From Deinococcus aetherius (GTDB lineage Bacteria > Deinococcota > Deinococci > Deinococcales > Deinococcaceae), in assembly GCF_025997855.1 (NCBI RefSeq), contig NZ_AP026560.1, forward strand, positions 2,626,501 to 2,690,500: 64,000 bases of DNA, written 5' to 3'. Positions within the stretch are counted from its first letter, which is position 1, and every line of letters begins with the position of its first letter. The notes beneath the pieces are model-generated. The model saw nothing but the letters and a program-made list of their open reading frames with translations, did not search any database and had not been told where the DNA came from. Below are positions 63,798 to 64,000 of this stretch, piece after piece. The translations under genes were made by a program, and so were the position numbers.

Positions 63798-64000
63798 GGG
63801 CTGGTAGCTATCGACGCTTTGCCGACTCGCCCAGCGTCATCAAAAGCAAATGCCATAGAGGCATACGGAACATCACCGTAATTCCACACTGGGAGGGACA
63901 TCACGGCGGCTAAGGAGCCTTCCTCATTGGGACTGCCGTAAGTCGCCAGAATTTGTGCCCTGGTCTTCCTAATCAGAAATTTTTCAACCCATGCTGCGCT
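63794..64000 (-). CDS. C-terminal fragment of an unidentified protein, 5' part beyond window
   Basis: The last 68 codons before a TGA at 63794. Residues such as LATYGSPNEEGSL and VWNYGDVPYASMAFAFDDAG recall BamE/SmpA-like lipoproteins, but this is weak. Lower GC than average. Confidence 0.45.
   Translation of the reverse strand, partial: SAAWVEKFLIRKTRAQILATYGSPNEEGSLAAVMSLPVWNYGDVPYASMAFAFDDAGRVGKASIATSP

Overview
This window is chromosomal DNA of a Deinococcus or a very close relative. The evidence is a GC-rich, densely packed, operon-style gene order with GTG and TTG starts, a bacterial V-type (Thermus/Deinococcus-type) ATP synthase operon, a poxvirus-like topoisomerase IB, an N-acetylglutamate synthase of the short GNAT type, and many genes whose start codon lies 6-7 nt after a TANNNT -10 box. 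That last arrangement is the leaderless-mRNA layout reported to be common in Deinococcus. I see no rRNA, tRNA, CRISPR array or transposase gene.

Layout. 1-2.5 kb: a secreted lipoprotein and a truncated S8 protease. 2.8-9.8 kb: an M16 peptidase pair, a pseudouridine-synthase-like protein, an M23 peptidase, an isochorismatase-like hydrolase, a Nudix-methyltransferase fusion, a deaminase and a GGDEF protein. 10-12.1 kb: groES-groEL. 12.2-16.2 kb: DUF72, a CheY-like regulator, hisF-hisIE and 5-formyl-THF cyclo-ligase. 16.3-21 kb: a complete branched-chain amino-acid ABC transporter (livG-livF-livK-livH-livM). 21-26.6 kb: an SMI1-like gene, nrdR, a degenerate SDR, a Nudix protein and dnaB with a 415-residue intein. 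26.9-29.2 kb: two type IV pilins and an O-antigen-ligase/oligosaccharyltransferase-like membrane protein. 29.4-33.7 kb: metabolic and unknown genes including gpsA. 33.3-42 kb: nine V-ATPase genes (G/H-I-K-E-C-F-A-B-D), all on the minus strand. 42.3-44.1 kb: glnK-amt. 44.2-51.3 kb: peptidase M42, pth, FMN oxidase, DoxX, topoisomerase IB and ung. 51.4-59.7 kb: a long co-directional arginine/carbamoyl-phosphate cluster (argG ... argH ... NAGS ... carA), with DinB, GNAT and HIT genes between. 60-62.4 kb: a beta-barrel-like protein, an aminotransferase and a LysE exporter. 62.4-64 kb: a decaying toxin-antitoxin patch.

The most unusual signal is a family of eight intergenic inverted-repeat elements (about 9.1, 10.4, 13.5, 34.0, 37.3, 52.6-53.0, 53.6 and 56.7 kb). 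Their arms are not a shared sequence. Each arm is a short, degenerate tandem repeat with a 7-nt period (8-nt in one case), and the facing arm is its reverse complement. All eight lie between co-directional genes and begin within a few nucleotides of, or overlap, an upstream stop codon. One element (52584-53028) carries a four-helix-bundle (S23/IVP-type) protein gene in its loop. This suggests that the seven small hairpins may be ORF-less relatives of an element family linked to that protein. Two elements supply the last residues of acetyltransferase genes, and one supplies the apparent N-terminus of a deaminase.
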